From contig CAZDXJ010000069.1 of the NCBI GenBank assembly GCA_964509475.1, positions 1-12,458 on the forward strand: a stretch of 12,458 bases of DNA, written 5' to 3'. A program made the translations under genes and the position numbers. This stretch comes from CAZDXJ01 sp964509475. GTDB lineage: Bacteria; Pseudomonadota; Gammaproteobacteria; Methylococcales; Methylomonadaceae. The notes under the pieces were generated by a model. It had not been told where the DNA came from. It worked only from the letters and a program-made list of their open reading frames with translations, and made no database searches. This document shows positions 1-6,214 of this stretch, in pieces; position 1 is the first letter of the stretch; every line of letters begins with the position of its first letter.

Positions 1-181
1 CGTTTGCTGTATTGTAATAATTTAAAATTTATTTTGTCCTTTTTCTTGGGGTAGTGTAACCGGCAGAAAAGGCAGTATCTGTAGTGTTCGGGATTTTGGT
101 AATAGGAAAATATTCCAGCTAGTGATATAGTTACCCGTTTTTAAGTATTTTTCCATAAAGCACATACCGGGAAACAGCATA

Positions 182-769
182 ATGAAAGCTTGTGAAAATT
201 GTGAACCTTTGGATGCAGATACAGCGCGAGTTTGTATCGGCAAAAACCATAAGAAAATTTCTTTGTTTCAGCAAATTTATGGGGTGGTATTGATCTATGT
301 TCCGATTATTACCTTACCGTTTGTTTTTTTCAGTGCTTATGTCACGTATTTGCATTTGAAATTAATGGGTGCGGAGAATGTTAAAAAATATTCCGATTTT
401 CTCCCGGATCGTAACAGTCATCGCTACACCCTGAAAAATCAAATTACCATGAAACCGGGTTATAAATTCAGTCCAACCCAAACCAGGCTGTATTGGATAT
501 TGAATTGCACCTGGTATTGTCCCAGCAGTGTGGCTTTGTTTGAATGGCATGCTTATTTGGTCAAACTGGTTGAAAACTGGTGGTGTCCATTTAGCCACAG
601 CACCAAAGAAAGCTATCGTAATGCTTCTTTAGACAAATCCTTCTGGCATATTTATCCAGAGGAAATCACTAAACTGCATAAAGACGATTTAGAAAACCCG
701 ATCTGGAATGATCATCAGGAAGTTGCAGAAGAAACAGATTCAAAAGAAAACAGTGGTAAAGCCGCTTAA
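182..769 (+). CDS. Hypothetical one-pass membrane protein, Cys/aromatic-rich
   Basis: I do not recognise a named family for this 195-residue protein. The N-terminus carries a CxxC pair (C4, C7) and C18. A single strongly hydrophobic segment at about residues 32-58 looks like a membrane anchor. A soluble domain follows, rich in Trp, Tyr, His and Cys (C109, C113, C135, H123, H139, with WW at 133-134), and the tail (177-195) is acidic and disordered-looking. The Cys/His pattern could suit metal binding or disulfides, but no known motif proves it. The ATG at 182 is the first usable start; the GGGA about 9 nt upstream is a mediocre ribosome site. It stands alone on its strand, followed by a repeat-rich spacer. 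Coding is supported by a long open frame and a protein-like domain layout. Function unknown. Confidence 0.75.
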   Translation: MKACENCEPLDADTARVCIGKNHKKISLFQQIYGVVLIYVPIITLPFVFFSAYVTYLHLKLMGAENVKKYSDFLPDRNSHRYTLKNQITMKPGYKFSPTQTRLYWILNCTWYCPSSVALFEWHAYLVKLVENWWCPFSHSTKESYRNASLDKSFWHIYPEEITKLHKDDLENPIWNDHQEVAEETDSKENSGKAA

Positions 770-863
770 GATTTTGTTTCGGAAGACCTGCCGGGATGGT
801 TACGGATTTGGAAAATGAAGCAACCCTTTCCCGTAAAAAACAAATATTGAATGGGGTAGGTGC

Positions 864-899
864 GGATTGGTCAATGCCCTGGAACGGTGCTTCGTTGCC
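864..899 (+). repeat. 36-nt direct repeat, copy A
   Basis: This segment recurs at 1009-1044 with about 5 mismatches. Both copies centre on CAATGCCCTGGAACGG. The two copies flank a hairpin-forming block (925-980), suggesting a modular repeat unit inside the degenerate element. Confidence 0.7.
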
Positions 900-924
900 C
901 AAGGCGGATCCGCCCTACAGGCTG

Positions 925-980
925 AACCACGAATGAACACAGATTGATTAAACCCGAATCATTCGTGTGCATTCGTGGTT
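925..980. repeat. Hairpin-forming inverted repeat (AACCACGAATG arms)
   Basis: Perfect 11-bp arms (925-935 and 970-980, AACCACGAATG / CATTCGTGGTT) enclose about 34 nt. After one further mismatch the pairing continues through ACAC/GTGT. A longer, diverged version of the same hairpin occurs at 5859-5943, so this is a dispersed structural repeat rather than a chance palindrome. It lies downstream of both flanking convergent genes, but no T-run marks it as an intrinsic terminator. Confidence 0.7.
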
Positions 981-1008
981 CCTAAAAACAGGAACACGGT
1001 ATTGCGTA

Positions 1009-1044
1009 GGATCGACCAATGCCCTGGAACGGCGCTTCTTTGCC
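1009..1044 (+). repeat. 36-nt direct repeat, copy B
   Basis: Second copy of the repeat at 864-899, ending 15 nt before the purM stop codon (minus strand). It contains the same CAATGCCCTGGAACGG core. Confidence 0.7.
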
Positions 1045-1059
1045 TACTGTCAGATATTT

Positions 1060-2106
1060 TTAACGATAAACAATTTTGTCACGTTGATCCGCCACTGTGA
1101 TAATTTCCCCTATTGAATAAACCGTTTCACCTTGCCCGGATAGTGTTTTCAGGGCAATGGCTTCATCTTGTGGTGAAACACAGACGATCATGCCGATACC
1201 GCAATTAAACGTTGTTAACATGTCGGCATCGCTGATATTGCCTTGTTGCTGCAACCAGTCAAAAATTTCGGGCCGCTGCCAGCTATCGAGATAAATCCGG
1301 GCACCGAGATTTTCCGGCAAGACCCGGGGCAGGTTTTCGGTAATGCCGCCACCGGTAATATGGGCCATGGCATGGACAGGAATTTCAGCCAGCAAATTTA
1401 ACAGCGGTTTGACATAAATCCGGGTTGGCTCCAGAAGTCTGTCGCCAATCGTTACACCATTGAGCAGGCTCTCCAATGAGATATTGTTGACGGCAATAAT
1501 TTTCCGGATCAGGGAATAACCGTTTGCATGGGGACCGGATGCGGCAATGCCTAATAATTTGTCGCCCGCTTGTATCCGGCTGCCATCAATGATTTTATGT
1601 TTCTCGACAATGCCGACACAAAAACCGGCCAGATCATATTCCCCTTGTGGATACATACCCGGCATTTCCGCCGTTTCACCGCCAACCAATGCCGCCCCGG
1701 CCAGTTCACAGCCTTTGCCGATGCCTTCGACAACAGCGGCGGCGGTATCCACATCCAATTTTCCGGTAGCAAAATAATCAAGAAAGAACAAAGGCCTGGC
1801 GCCTTGAACGATAATGTCGTTGACACACATTGCCACCAGATCAATACCAACGGTATTGTGTTTGGCAAGATCGAACGCCAATTTCAATTTGGTGCCCACA
1901 CCATCGGTTCCGGAGACCAAAACCGGCCTCTGGTAATCTTCCAGAGGCAACTCAAAAAGTGCGCCAAATCCGCCTAAACCCGCCATAACACCGGCTGTCC
2001 GGGTTTTTTCACTAATCGGTTTGATGCGTTCAATCAGGGCGTTGCCCGCTTCAATATCCACGCCTGCGCTTTTGTAATTCAGGTTTTGTTGGTTTTTCTC
2101 AGTCAA
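1060..2106 (-). CDS. purM: Phosphoribosylformylglycinamidine cyclo-ligase (AIR synthetase)
   Basis: PurM catalyses the ATP-dependent ring closure of formylglycinamidine ribonucleotide to aminoimidazole ribonucleotide, step 5 of de novo purine synthesis, in the cytosol. Family hallmarks are visible: YKSAGVDIEAGNALIERIKP near the N-terminus, the SGTDGVGTKLKLA nucleotide-site loop (65-77), GIDLVAMCVNDI (88-99), GGETAEMPG (142-150), ASGPHANGYSLIRK, and HITGGGITENLPRVLP. No ATG lies in frame upstream of the conserved region. I choose the TTG at 2106, giving 348 residues, because PurM is usually about 345 residues and this TTG sits just before the conserved start. A TTG at 2181 would add 25 residues not expected for the family. 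The gene is monocistronic here; the next gene upstream diverges. No purN neighbour is visible. Confidence 0.95.
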   Translation of the reverse strand: MTEKNQQNLNYKSAGVDIEAGNALIERIKPISEKTRTAGVMAGLGGFGALFELPLEDYQRPVLVSGTDGVGTKLKLAFDLAKHNTVGIDLVAMCVNDIIVQGARPLFFLDYFATGKLDVDTAAAVVEGIGKGCELAGAALVGGETAEMPGMYPQGEYDLAGFCVGIVEKHKIIDGSRIQAGDKLLGIAASGPHANGYSLIRKIIAVNNISLESLLNGVTIGDRLLEPTRIYVKPLLNLLAEIPVHAMAHITGGGITENLPRVLPENLGARIYLDSWQRPEIFDWLQQQGNISDADMLTTFNCGIGMIVCVSPQDEAIALKTLSGQGETVYSIGEIITVADQRDKIVYR

Positions 2107-2207
2107 CGTGTCGTTCTCACAGAAGTAAAGTTTTAAAATATGCCGTCCGGGTATTTCATAAAAAAGGGAAATCGATTTCAAAACATTTTTGAAACACCTG
2201 AATCCCT

Positions 2208-2236
2208 ATTGTACTAGACAATATAAAGTTTGTCCG
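2208..2236 (-). promoter_or_regulatory. Putative sigma70 promoter for purM
   Basis: On the minus strand a TACAAT -10 box (2213-2208) lies 17 nt downstream of CGGACA (2236-2231), a 4/6 match to the -35 consensus. The expected transcript start near 2201 would leave an untranslated leader of about 95 nt to the preferred TTG start. The -10 sits inside a short inverted repeat, TATTGT-5 nt-ACAATA (2207-2223), which could be an operator. Prediction from consensus only. Confidence 0.4.
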
Positions 2237-2312
2237 GGCGATAATGAATAACGACTTGAATGTTCAATACAGAACAAGAACTGAAAATCAAGTGCCGGGT
2301 GTTTAAAATTTC

Positions 2313-2329
2313 CAGCCTTAACAAGGCTG
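2313..2329. promoter_or_regulatory. Perfect 7-bp hairpin in the divergent intergenic region
   Basis: CAGCCTT, a 3-nt loop AAC, and AAGGCTG form a perfect small hairpin between purM and the exported-protein gene. It has no adjacent T-run, so it is not an obvious terminator. It could be an operator or a leader hairpin for the plus-strand gene. Function unknown. Confidence 0.35.
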
Positions 2330-2449
2330 ATGATATGATAGGCTTTTTCAGGAAAAGTGGATATTAAAAGGGAATGGATGAAGAACGATATTTAGCGGAT
2401 AAAATTAACGAATAAAAATTAAAAAACAATGACACATGAGAGGTGGCGT

Positions 2450-2920
2450 ATGAAAATGTACAGATTCTTGCTAATGGTTATGGCGGTTTTGTTTACGGCC
2501 TTGGTTACACAAACTCCGGCTTATGCGCAAGAGGAAAAAGAAAGATGCATAAAACCAAGATTTAGAAATTTCAACCCACCGAATCATGCCGAAGTGGCAC
2601 CGGGCACTGAAATATCATTCCATGTCAAAAATGCGGACAAGACCAAAATTGAGGTAAGCGCGAAAAAGATACCGCTTGCTATCAACATCGAGGATCGGCA
2701 TCTGTTTTTAATTGTAACGGCCAAACTGCCAGAGTCATTACATAATACTTATGCGCGTATTTCCCTGAAAGCGGCGGCTGAACAGGGCTGTAAAAGCAAA
2801 GATGGCTGGCTTGTGAAAATTACTGATACGGCCACGGCAACCGATACGCAAACCGATGAAACCCGTGCGGCTGCCTCCGAAGCGGATGCAAAAGCCGGTT
2901 CAATGGATAGCCCGGAATAA
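2450..2920 (+). CDS. Small exported hypothetical protein with Ig-like core
   Basis: This 156-residue protein has a classic Sec signal peptide: short basic start (MKMYR), hydrophobic stretch FLLMVMAVLFTALV, and a cleavage-like AYA|QEE at about residue 27. The mature part has a FNPPNHAEVAPGTEISFHV pattern typical of Ig-like or CopC-like beta domains in periplasmic proteins, two Cys (in ERCIKP and QGCKSK) that could form a disulfide, and a Thr/Ala/Asp-rich disordered tail. I prefer ATG 2450 over the ATG at 2429 because GAGAGG (2438-2443) is a good ribosome site 6 nt upstream, and because this start gives a clean signal peptide. It diverges from purM and converges on guaD. No specific function can be assigned. 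Confidence 0.75.
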   Translation: MKMYRFLLMVMAVLFTALVTQTPAYAQEEKERCIKPRFRNFNPPNHAEVAPGTEISFHVKNADKTKIEVSAKKIPLAINIEDRHLFLIVTAKLPESLHNTYARISLKAAAEQGCKSKDGWLVKITDTATATDTQTDETRAAASEADAKAGSMDSPE

Positions 2921-2937
2921 CGGCCGCGCCGGTTTTT
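2921..2937 (+). terminator. Weak intrinsic terminator candidate
   Basis: Immediately after the stop codon of the exported-protein gene, CGGC-CGC-GCCG forms a short stem followed by a run of five T (2933-2937). The 4-bp stem is short, so this is a tentative call. Confidence 0.3.
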
Positions 2938-2964
2938 GACGGCTTTTGGTTATTGGTATGGGTC

Positions 2965-2978
2965 GCGGCTAAAGCCGC
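2965..2978. repeat. Small GC-rich palindrome (GCGGCT-AA-AGCCGC)
   Basis: A perfect 6-bp inverted repeat with a 2-nt loop lies between the convergent exported-protein and guanine deaminase genes. It may be a REP-like dispersed unit or a bidirectional transcription barrier; neither side has a T-run. Confidence 0.4.
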
Positions 2979-2991
2979 ACCTGCCGGGCAA

Positions 2992-3471
2992 TCAGTAAAT
3001 TGTTTTATCCTCTTGGTTTTTCCACAGATAAAACGGCTTTTCCATCGCGGGCCGGGGGATGTGATGCATTGGGATTTTTCGCTTATCGGGTTTTTCGTTG
3101 ACTTGTTGATAAATAAATCTGTCATCAAAGCCCGCTGCCGCTGCATGTTCCCGGCTGCCGGCAAAATAGACTTGTTTTAAACGCGCCCAATAGATGGCGC
3201 CGAAACACATCGGGCAGGGTTCACAACTACAATACAAAATACAATCGCTTAACTGATAGTTTTGCAATACGATACAGGCATTTCGGATAGCGATGATTTC
3301 AGCGTGGGCGGTTGGATCGTGGCTGCTGGTCACCCGGTTGCTGCCCTGGGCGATAATCCGGTTATCCTGTACGATAACCGCCCCATAAGGGCCGCCCTGG
3401 TGATCGATGACATTGCTTATGGCCAAATCAATGGCGCGATCCAGAAAACCCGAATGCCTGTTTGCAGTCAT
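2992..3471 (-). CDS. guaD: Guanine deaminase (cytidine-deaminase fold)
   Basis: It is predicted to hydrolyse guanine to xanthine and ammonia in purine catabolism or salvage. The 159-residue protein closely resembles Bacillus GuaD rather than the larger amidohydrolase-type guanine deaminases. It has GGPYGAVIV (26-34), the zinc and proton-shuttle motif H56-A-E58 in DPTAHAEIIAIR, and the second zinc motif P85-C86-PM-C89 in LYCSCEPCPMCFGAIYWAR. GFDDRFIY and the C-terminal W-K-N...Y ending are also typical of GuaD and argue against the tRNA adenosine deaminase TadA. It is the last gene of a minus-strand operon, and its ATG overlaps the metA-like stop as ATGA, implying translational coupling. Confidence 0.9.
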   Translation of the reverse strand: MTANRHSGFLDRAIDLAISNVIDHQGGPYGAVIVQDNRIIAQGSNRVTSSHDPTAHAEIIAIRNACIVLQNYQLSDCILYCSCEPCPMCFGAIYWARLKQVYFAGSREHAAAAGFDDRFIYQQVNEKPDKRKIPMHHIPRPAMEKPFYLWKNQEDKTIY

Positions 3472-4532
3472 AACCCCAATGGATTGTTTGGATCGATACC
3501 CGGCATGAAGGGCAAACGGCGTTCCCGGTTGGTAATCTGGTAGATTTTGCCCAGCCAGTTATTGAAAACGGCTTTGGCTGTGTCCCGCCAGGTATTATCC
3601 AGGTGCGGGATAATTTGCTCTTCCGGGAATGGATTGGCAGTGATGCCGGTATTTCGGGCTTGTTTGATATGCAGGGCATAGTCGTTCAAAATCCGCTTGG
3701 CTTCATCATCGAAATAATGCTCCGGAAAAGGCGGGTAATTTTCGGTTTCAGCGTGTAAAAAACGCAATACTTCACGCTTGTATTCTTTTAACAGGCTAAT
3801 CCGATCATATTCCGGGTGTCCCTGGAAGAAAACGATACGGAAACCATCGGAACTGACCGCCAGATGGACACCGGCTTCCTGGCTGGCGGCCAAAATTTTC
3901 AGACCCTGGCGCTCCATGTCAGCTTGAAATATTTCATTGAAACGTGAATGGGGGACATCAAAGCGGGTATTGATTTCGGCAACCAGCGGATGGGTCGGCT
4001 CAATGACCTTGTGGGCATAAACACCCCATCGTTTGGTGGCTAAATGGGTGCGTTCAATACCATAACAATGTTGAATCAACGCATGGGTTGCCAGGCATGA
4101 ACACAAAACGGAAGTGACATTTTCCTTGGCCCATTGGAAAACACCGGTCAAAGGCTGCCAAAAATCCTCTTCGGGCAGCCGGGGATGGGTGACATTGGCA
4201 CCGCTGATGATCAAGGCATCCAGGCCCTCCTGTTTGATTTGTTCAAACGATTCATAATATTGCTCGATATGATTCAAGGCTGTTTGTTCCCTGGGCAGAC
4301 CGTCAATGGTAAATAAATGCACATGAAACTGTACGATTTGGTTGCAAGCACCAATCAAGCGAAGAAATTGCCGTTCGGTTGCTTCCAGTGCCGCATCCGG
4401 CATCATGTTCAGCAAACCAATATGAATTTCGCGTATATCCTGGTGCGCCGCGCGCTCTGGCGTCAAAATTTCTTCGCCTTCCTGGCGCAGGCGATCAAAA
4501 GTGGGCAGGTGGGTATGGGCGACCAAAGGCAT
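3468..4532 (-). CDS. metA: Homoserine O-acyltransferase, MetA family
   Basis: MetA-family enzymes transfer a succinyl or acetyl group from CoA to the homoserine hydroxyl, the first committed step of methionine synthesis. The 354-residue protein has the class I glutaminase-like fold signature: HIGLLNMMPDAALEATERQFLRLI (residues 37-60, shown in parts as NMMPDAALEATE), DALIISGANV (105-114), the nucleophile region with C146 aligned to the E. coli catalytic Cys, and FFQGHPEYD with catalytic H239 and E241. The context around the nucleophile (C144-S-C146-LATHA) differs from the usual C-W-A/G-x-Q-A. Acyl donor specificity cannot be decided by eye. It sits 18 nt after the ATPase gene and overlaps guaD by 4 nt. 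The start is supported by AGAGAAAG upstream. Confidence 0.9.
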   Translation of the reverse strand: MPLVAHTHLPTFDRLRQEGEEILTPERAAHQDIREIHIGLLNMMPDAALEATERQFLRLIGACNQIVQFHVHLFTIDGLPREQTALNHIEQYYESFEQIKQEGLDALIISGANVTHPRLPEEDFWQPLTGVFQWAKENVTSVLCSCLATHALIQHCYGIERTHLATKRWGVYAHKVIEPTHPLVAEINTRFDVPHSRFNEIFQADMERQGLKILAASQEAGVHLAVSSDGFRIVFFQGHPEYDRISLLKEYKREVLRFLHAETENYPPFPEHYFDDEAKRILNDYALHIKQARNTGITANPFPEEQIIPHLDNTWRDTAKAVFNNWLGKIYQITNRERRLPFMPGIDPNNPLGL

Positions 4533-4550
4533 GATGCTTTCTCTGTCGTG

Positions 4551-5399
4551 TCAGGGTTGTTGTTTGGCGATGGCGTTGGCAATCAGTTGCAAAAAATCCT
4601 GTTCACTGCCTATCTGTGCCACATCCTGCGCATCTACGGTGTAACCGTAGTGATCAGCAATCGCCTGATAACGGGGCTGCCGGAACTTGAAGAGTTCAGG
4701 AAACACCCAGCGTACAAAATCATCAGGGGGAATTTGCTCAGGGGTGCTGTAACCGTGCCGGCGCATAAATTCAGGCAATTTTTGATCGAGAAAGGCTTCC
4801 TGGTAATACAAGGGTTTGGGATCGTTTTTTGCCCGCTCAATAATGGTTTTCTCCATGTCCCTGGGAATTTTTATGTACAGAATCAGGGTATGCCGGGCAA
4901 GGATTTCCAGGATTTCGGGTTCATCCAGCTCACAAACGCTGCCGCCGGCGTCATTGAGGAAATGTTTGTAACCGTATATGTCCTCGGCTTTGTGGATGAA
5001 TTCAGGAACATCTTTCATCGCGGCGACTTCAGCCTGGTGGTGCAGGGCCTGTCTTCTTTTAAATTCACGCAGGGACAATCCGCCTCGTTCCGGGTTGCCT
5101 ATTTTGCCAAGAAAACTGGCAATCGGGGCGAGATTGTCCACCGTCACGTTATTACGGATGTAGATGGAATCCGATAACAAAAGGTCACGCAGAAAAGGAA
5201 CTTCCATCGCCTGACGTTTAATGTTATCCAGAATCGCTTCATCCAGATATTTTGTGCCAATACGGTAATCTCCTGAATAATGAAACCATTTATCTTTAGG
5301 TAATTTATTGGCCAGGGTTGTTTTGCCCGCTCCGGACATGGCCAGCAAGGTAATACACTTGCGATCCCAGTCCAGGAACTGCTGGGGACTCATTTTCAT
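4551..5399 (-). CDS. P-loop ATPase/kinase-like protein of unknown role
   Basis: This 282-residue protein has a Walker A loop near the N-terminus (A20-MSGAGKTT, K26/T27; the usual first Gly is Ala), in the style of small-molecule kinases or adenylylsulfate kinase-like ATPases. Further blocks look conserved: HYSGDYRIGTKYLDE (40-54), NDAGGSVCELDEPEI (149-163), and a hydrophobic strand LILYIKIP (172-179) ahead of a helical C-terminal half. It has no signal peptide or membrane segment, so it is probably cytosolic. I recall similar proteins annotated only as ATPase in gammaproteobacteria; the substrate is not known to me. It lies 15 nt after the DUF6763-like gene and 18 nt before metA, so the four genes are very likely one transcript. 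Confidence 0.85.
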   Translation of the reverse strand: MKMSPQQFLDWDRKCITLLAMSGAGKTTLANKLPKDKWFHYSGDYRIGTKYLDEAILDNIKRQAMEVPFLRDLLLSDSIYIRNNVTVDNLAPIASFLGKIGNPERGGLSLREFKRRQALHHQAEVAAMKDVPEFIHKAEDIYGYKHFLNDAGGSVCELDEPEILEILARHTLILYIKIPRDMEKTIIERAKNDPKPLYYQEAFLDQKLPEFMRRHGYSTPEQIPPDDFVRWVFPELFKFRQPRYQAIADHYGYTVDAQDVAQIGSEQDFLQLIANAIAKQQP

Positions 5400-5414
5400 T
5401 TATTTATCGCTTTC

Positions 5415-5717
5415 CTATCGATCAATCCAGTCGCTTGGGTCAATATCTTCTTGATCGGGTTGATGCAAATCATCATCGCTATAGCCCAGATCATCCAGTT
5501 CAAGGTCATCAAACGGAGCACTCCAGTCTTCCAGTGCTTCGATATAATCGAAGCTGGCATCATACCAGCTGTCCTTGTCAAATGAGGTGATATCACCATT
5601 GAGATATTGTACTTCAATATCATCGTTGTCTTCATCGATAGCGACAACTTTAAATGATAGATCATTTTCAATATCTTTATACCACCGGCCAATTACGGGG
5701 TCTGTTATCGTAGTCAT
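5415..5717 (-). CDS. Small acidic DUF6763-like protein
   Basis: A 100-residue, highly acidic protein with the pattern PVIGRWYKDIENDLSFKVVA, then an I/E-V-Q-Y-L-N-G-D strand (IEVQYLNGD), then EDWSAPFDDLE and a C-terminal P-S-D-W segment. I associate this arrangement with DUF6763, a small family seen in gammaproteobacteria; the match is from memory. The front half looks like a small SH3-like beta barrel and the rear half is disordered and acidic. A ribosome site (AGGT, about 8 nt before ATG 5717) supports the start. It is the first gene of the minus-strand operon, and its promoter appears to lie at the left end of the neighbouring inverted-repeat element. Function unknown. Confidence 0.8.
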   Translation of the reverse strand: MTTITDPVIGRWYKDIENDLSFKVVAIDEDNDDIEVQYLNGDITSFDKDSWYDASFDYIEALEDWSAPFDDLELDDLGYSDDDLHQPDQEDIDPSDWIDR

Positions 5718-5748
5718 CGTCTTTACCTGCTTTCAAATCGACACAGGT

Positions 5749-5777
5749 ATTATATACGCTACGCGGTTACGAATGCA
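5749..5777 (-). promoter_or_regulatory. Promoter-like site at the element's left end, facing the minus-strand operon
   Basis: A perfect TATAAT on the minus strand (5754-5749) lies at the outer edge of the left terminal repeat and 31 nt before the DUF6763-like ATG. The -35 position (5777-5772, TGCATT) matches poorly, so this may be a weak or extended promoter. A mirror copy exists at the element's other end. Confidence 0.4.
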
Positions 5778-5792
5778 GAAAATGAAGCAACC
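5753..5792 (+). repeat. Left terminal inverted repeat of the element
   Basis: 40 nt beginning TATACGCTACGCGG and ending AATGAAGCAACC. It pairs with 6110-6149, with one mismatch at position 5777 (A versus G equivalent). Confidence 0.85.
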
Positions 5793-5858
5793 CCGGGGAT
5801 GAAACCTTTGCCGTAAACAGGGTGCCGGGCTTGACCCGCCCTTGTATCTACAGGGCTG

Positions 5859-5943
5859 AACCACGGATGAACACGGATGAACACAGATGAACAGGATTGA
5901 TTAAACCTGAAGCATCCGTGCGCATTCGTGTTTATCTGTGGTT
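5859..5943. repeat. Long imperfect hairpin with short tandem GGATGAACAC units
   Basis: The outer 30 nt on each side pair at about 24 positions, and several of the mismatches would be G:U wobbles if transcribed. The left arm is made of short tandem units of the GGATGAACAC type. It corresponds to the shorter hairpin at 925-980. Confidence 0.65.
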
Positions 5944-6007
5944 TCTAAAAATAGGAACAGGGTATTCCGCAGGGCCGATCACCTGCCTGGTGGCAGACAG
6001 GGGGTAG

Positions 6008-6054
6008 GTGCGGATTTATCCAGCCCTTCATTGAAGAGCTGGATTTATCCGCAC
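6008..6054. repeat. Central hairpin of the element
   Basis: GTGCGGAT at 6008-6015 pairs with ATCCGCAC at 6047-6054, followed by an internal TT/TT mismatch, ATCCAGC/GCTGGAT, a C/A mismatch and CTTCA/TGAAG. About 20 base pairs with almost no loop make a strong cruciform or RNA hairpin candidate. Confidence 0.75.
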
Positions 6055-6109
6055 AGCGCAGGGCGGTTCCGGCAAACCTGTCTGCAACCGGCAGGCGTTT
6101 CGTCCCAAT

Positions 6110-6149
6110 GGTTGCTTCATTTTCCGCATTCGTAACCGCGTAGCGTATA
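6110..6149 (-). repeat. Right terminal inverted repeat of the element
   Basis: Reverse complement of 5753-5792 except for one position. A TATAAT on the plus strand overlaps its outer end. Confidence 0.85.
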
Positions 6150-6151
6150 AT
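6123..6151 (+). promoter_or_regulatory. Promoter-like site at the element's right end, facing the defence operon
   Basis: A perfect TATAAT (6146-6151) lies on the plus strand at the outer edge of the right terminal repeat, 17 nt after TCCGCA (6123-6128, about 3/6 match to -35). The first methyltransferase-like gene starts 63 nt downstream. Together with the mirror site at 5749-5754 the element may drive both flanking operons. Consensus-based prediction only. Confidence 0.4.
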
Positions 6152-6214
6152 TTGTTTTGTCTCCATTGGGATGGAAGGTCTGAAGAATAAGATGCGGCAC
6201 AGGAAAACCAAAAA

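Larger units (their letters stand above)
798..1044. repeat. Degenerate copy of a dispersed inverted-repeat element
   Basis: This gene-free spacer resembles the element at 5753-6149. It shares the left-end motif (GGTTAC near 798, then GAAAATGAAGCAACC), a GGGTAGGTGCGGATT segment, and the block running from the AACCACGAATG arm through GATTGATTAAACC to a CCTAAAAACAGGAAC-like segment. The matching right terminal repeat is absent, so this looks like a decayed or rearranged copy. It also holds a 12-bp palindrome GGCGGATCCGCC at 903-914. I see no credible gene here; short frames crossing it are low-complexity shadows. Confidence 0.6.
5753..6149. mobile_element. MITE-like non-coding element, about 397 bp, 40-bp terminal inverted repeats
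   Basis: The two ends (5753-5792 and 6110-6149) are inverted copies differing at one of 40 positions. The interior is nested inverted repeats: a long GAACAC-rich hairpin (5859-5943), a pair of GGCAGACAGG/CCTGTCTGC arms near 5982-6001 and 6078-6096, and a central hairpin (6008-6054). There is no plausible transposase; the open frame on the minus strand here is low-complexity and absorbs the repeats. Related pieces at 798-1044 and 11978-12146 show it is a dispersed family. Target duplication is unclear because the ends are AT-rich. It could be called a MITE, a foldback element, or a large REP-like unit. Confidence 0.75.

Noticed and set aside
1547..1977. Open frames on the plus strand opposite purM
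   Set aside because: They are antisense shadows of the purM coding sequence with no independent evidence.
4317..5177. Plus-strand open frame of 286 codons
   Set aside because: It is the antisense shadow of the ATPase and metA genes, which have clear family motifs and ribosome sites on the minus strand.
5859..5925. CRISPR-like short tandem repeats (GGATGAACAC units)
   Set aside because: Units are about 10-11 nt with no spacers of constant length, no leader and no cas genes; they form one arm of a hairpin.
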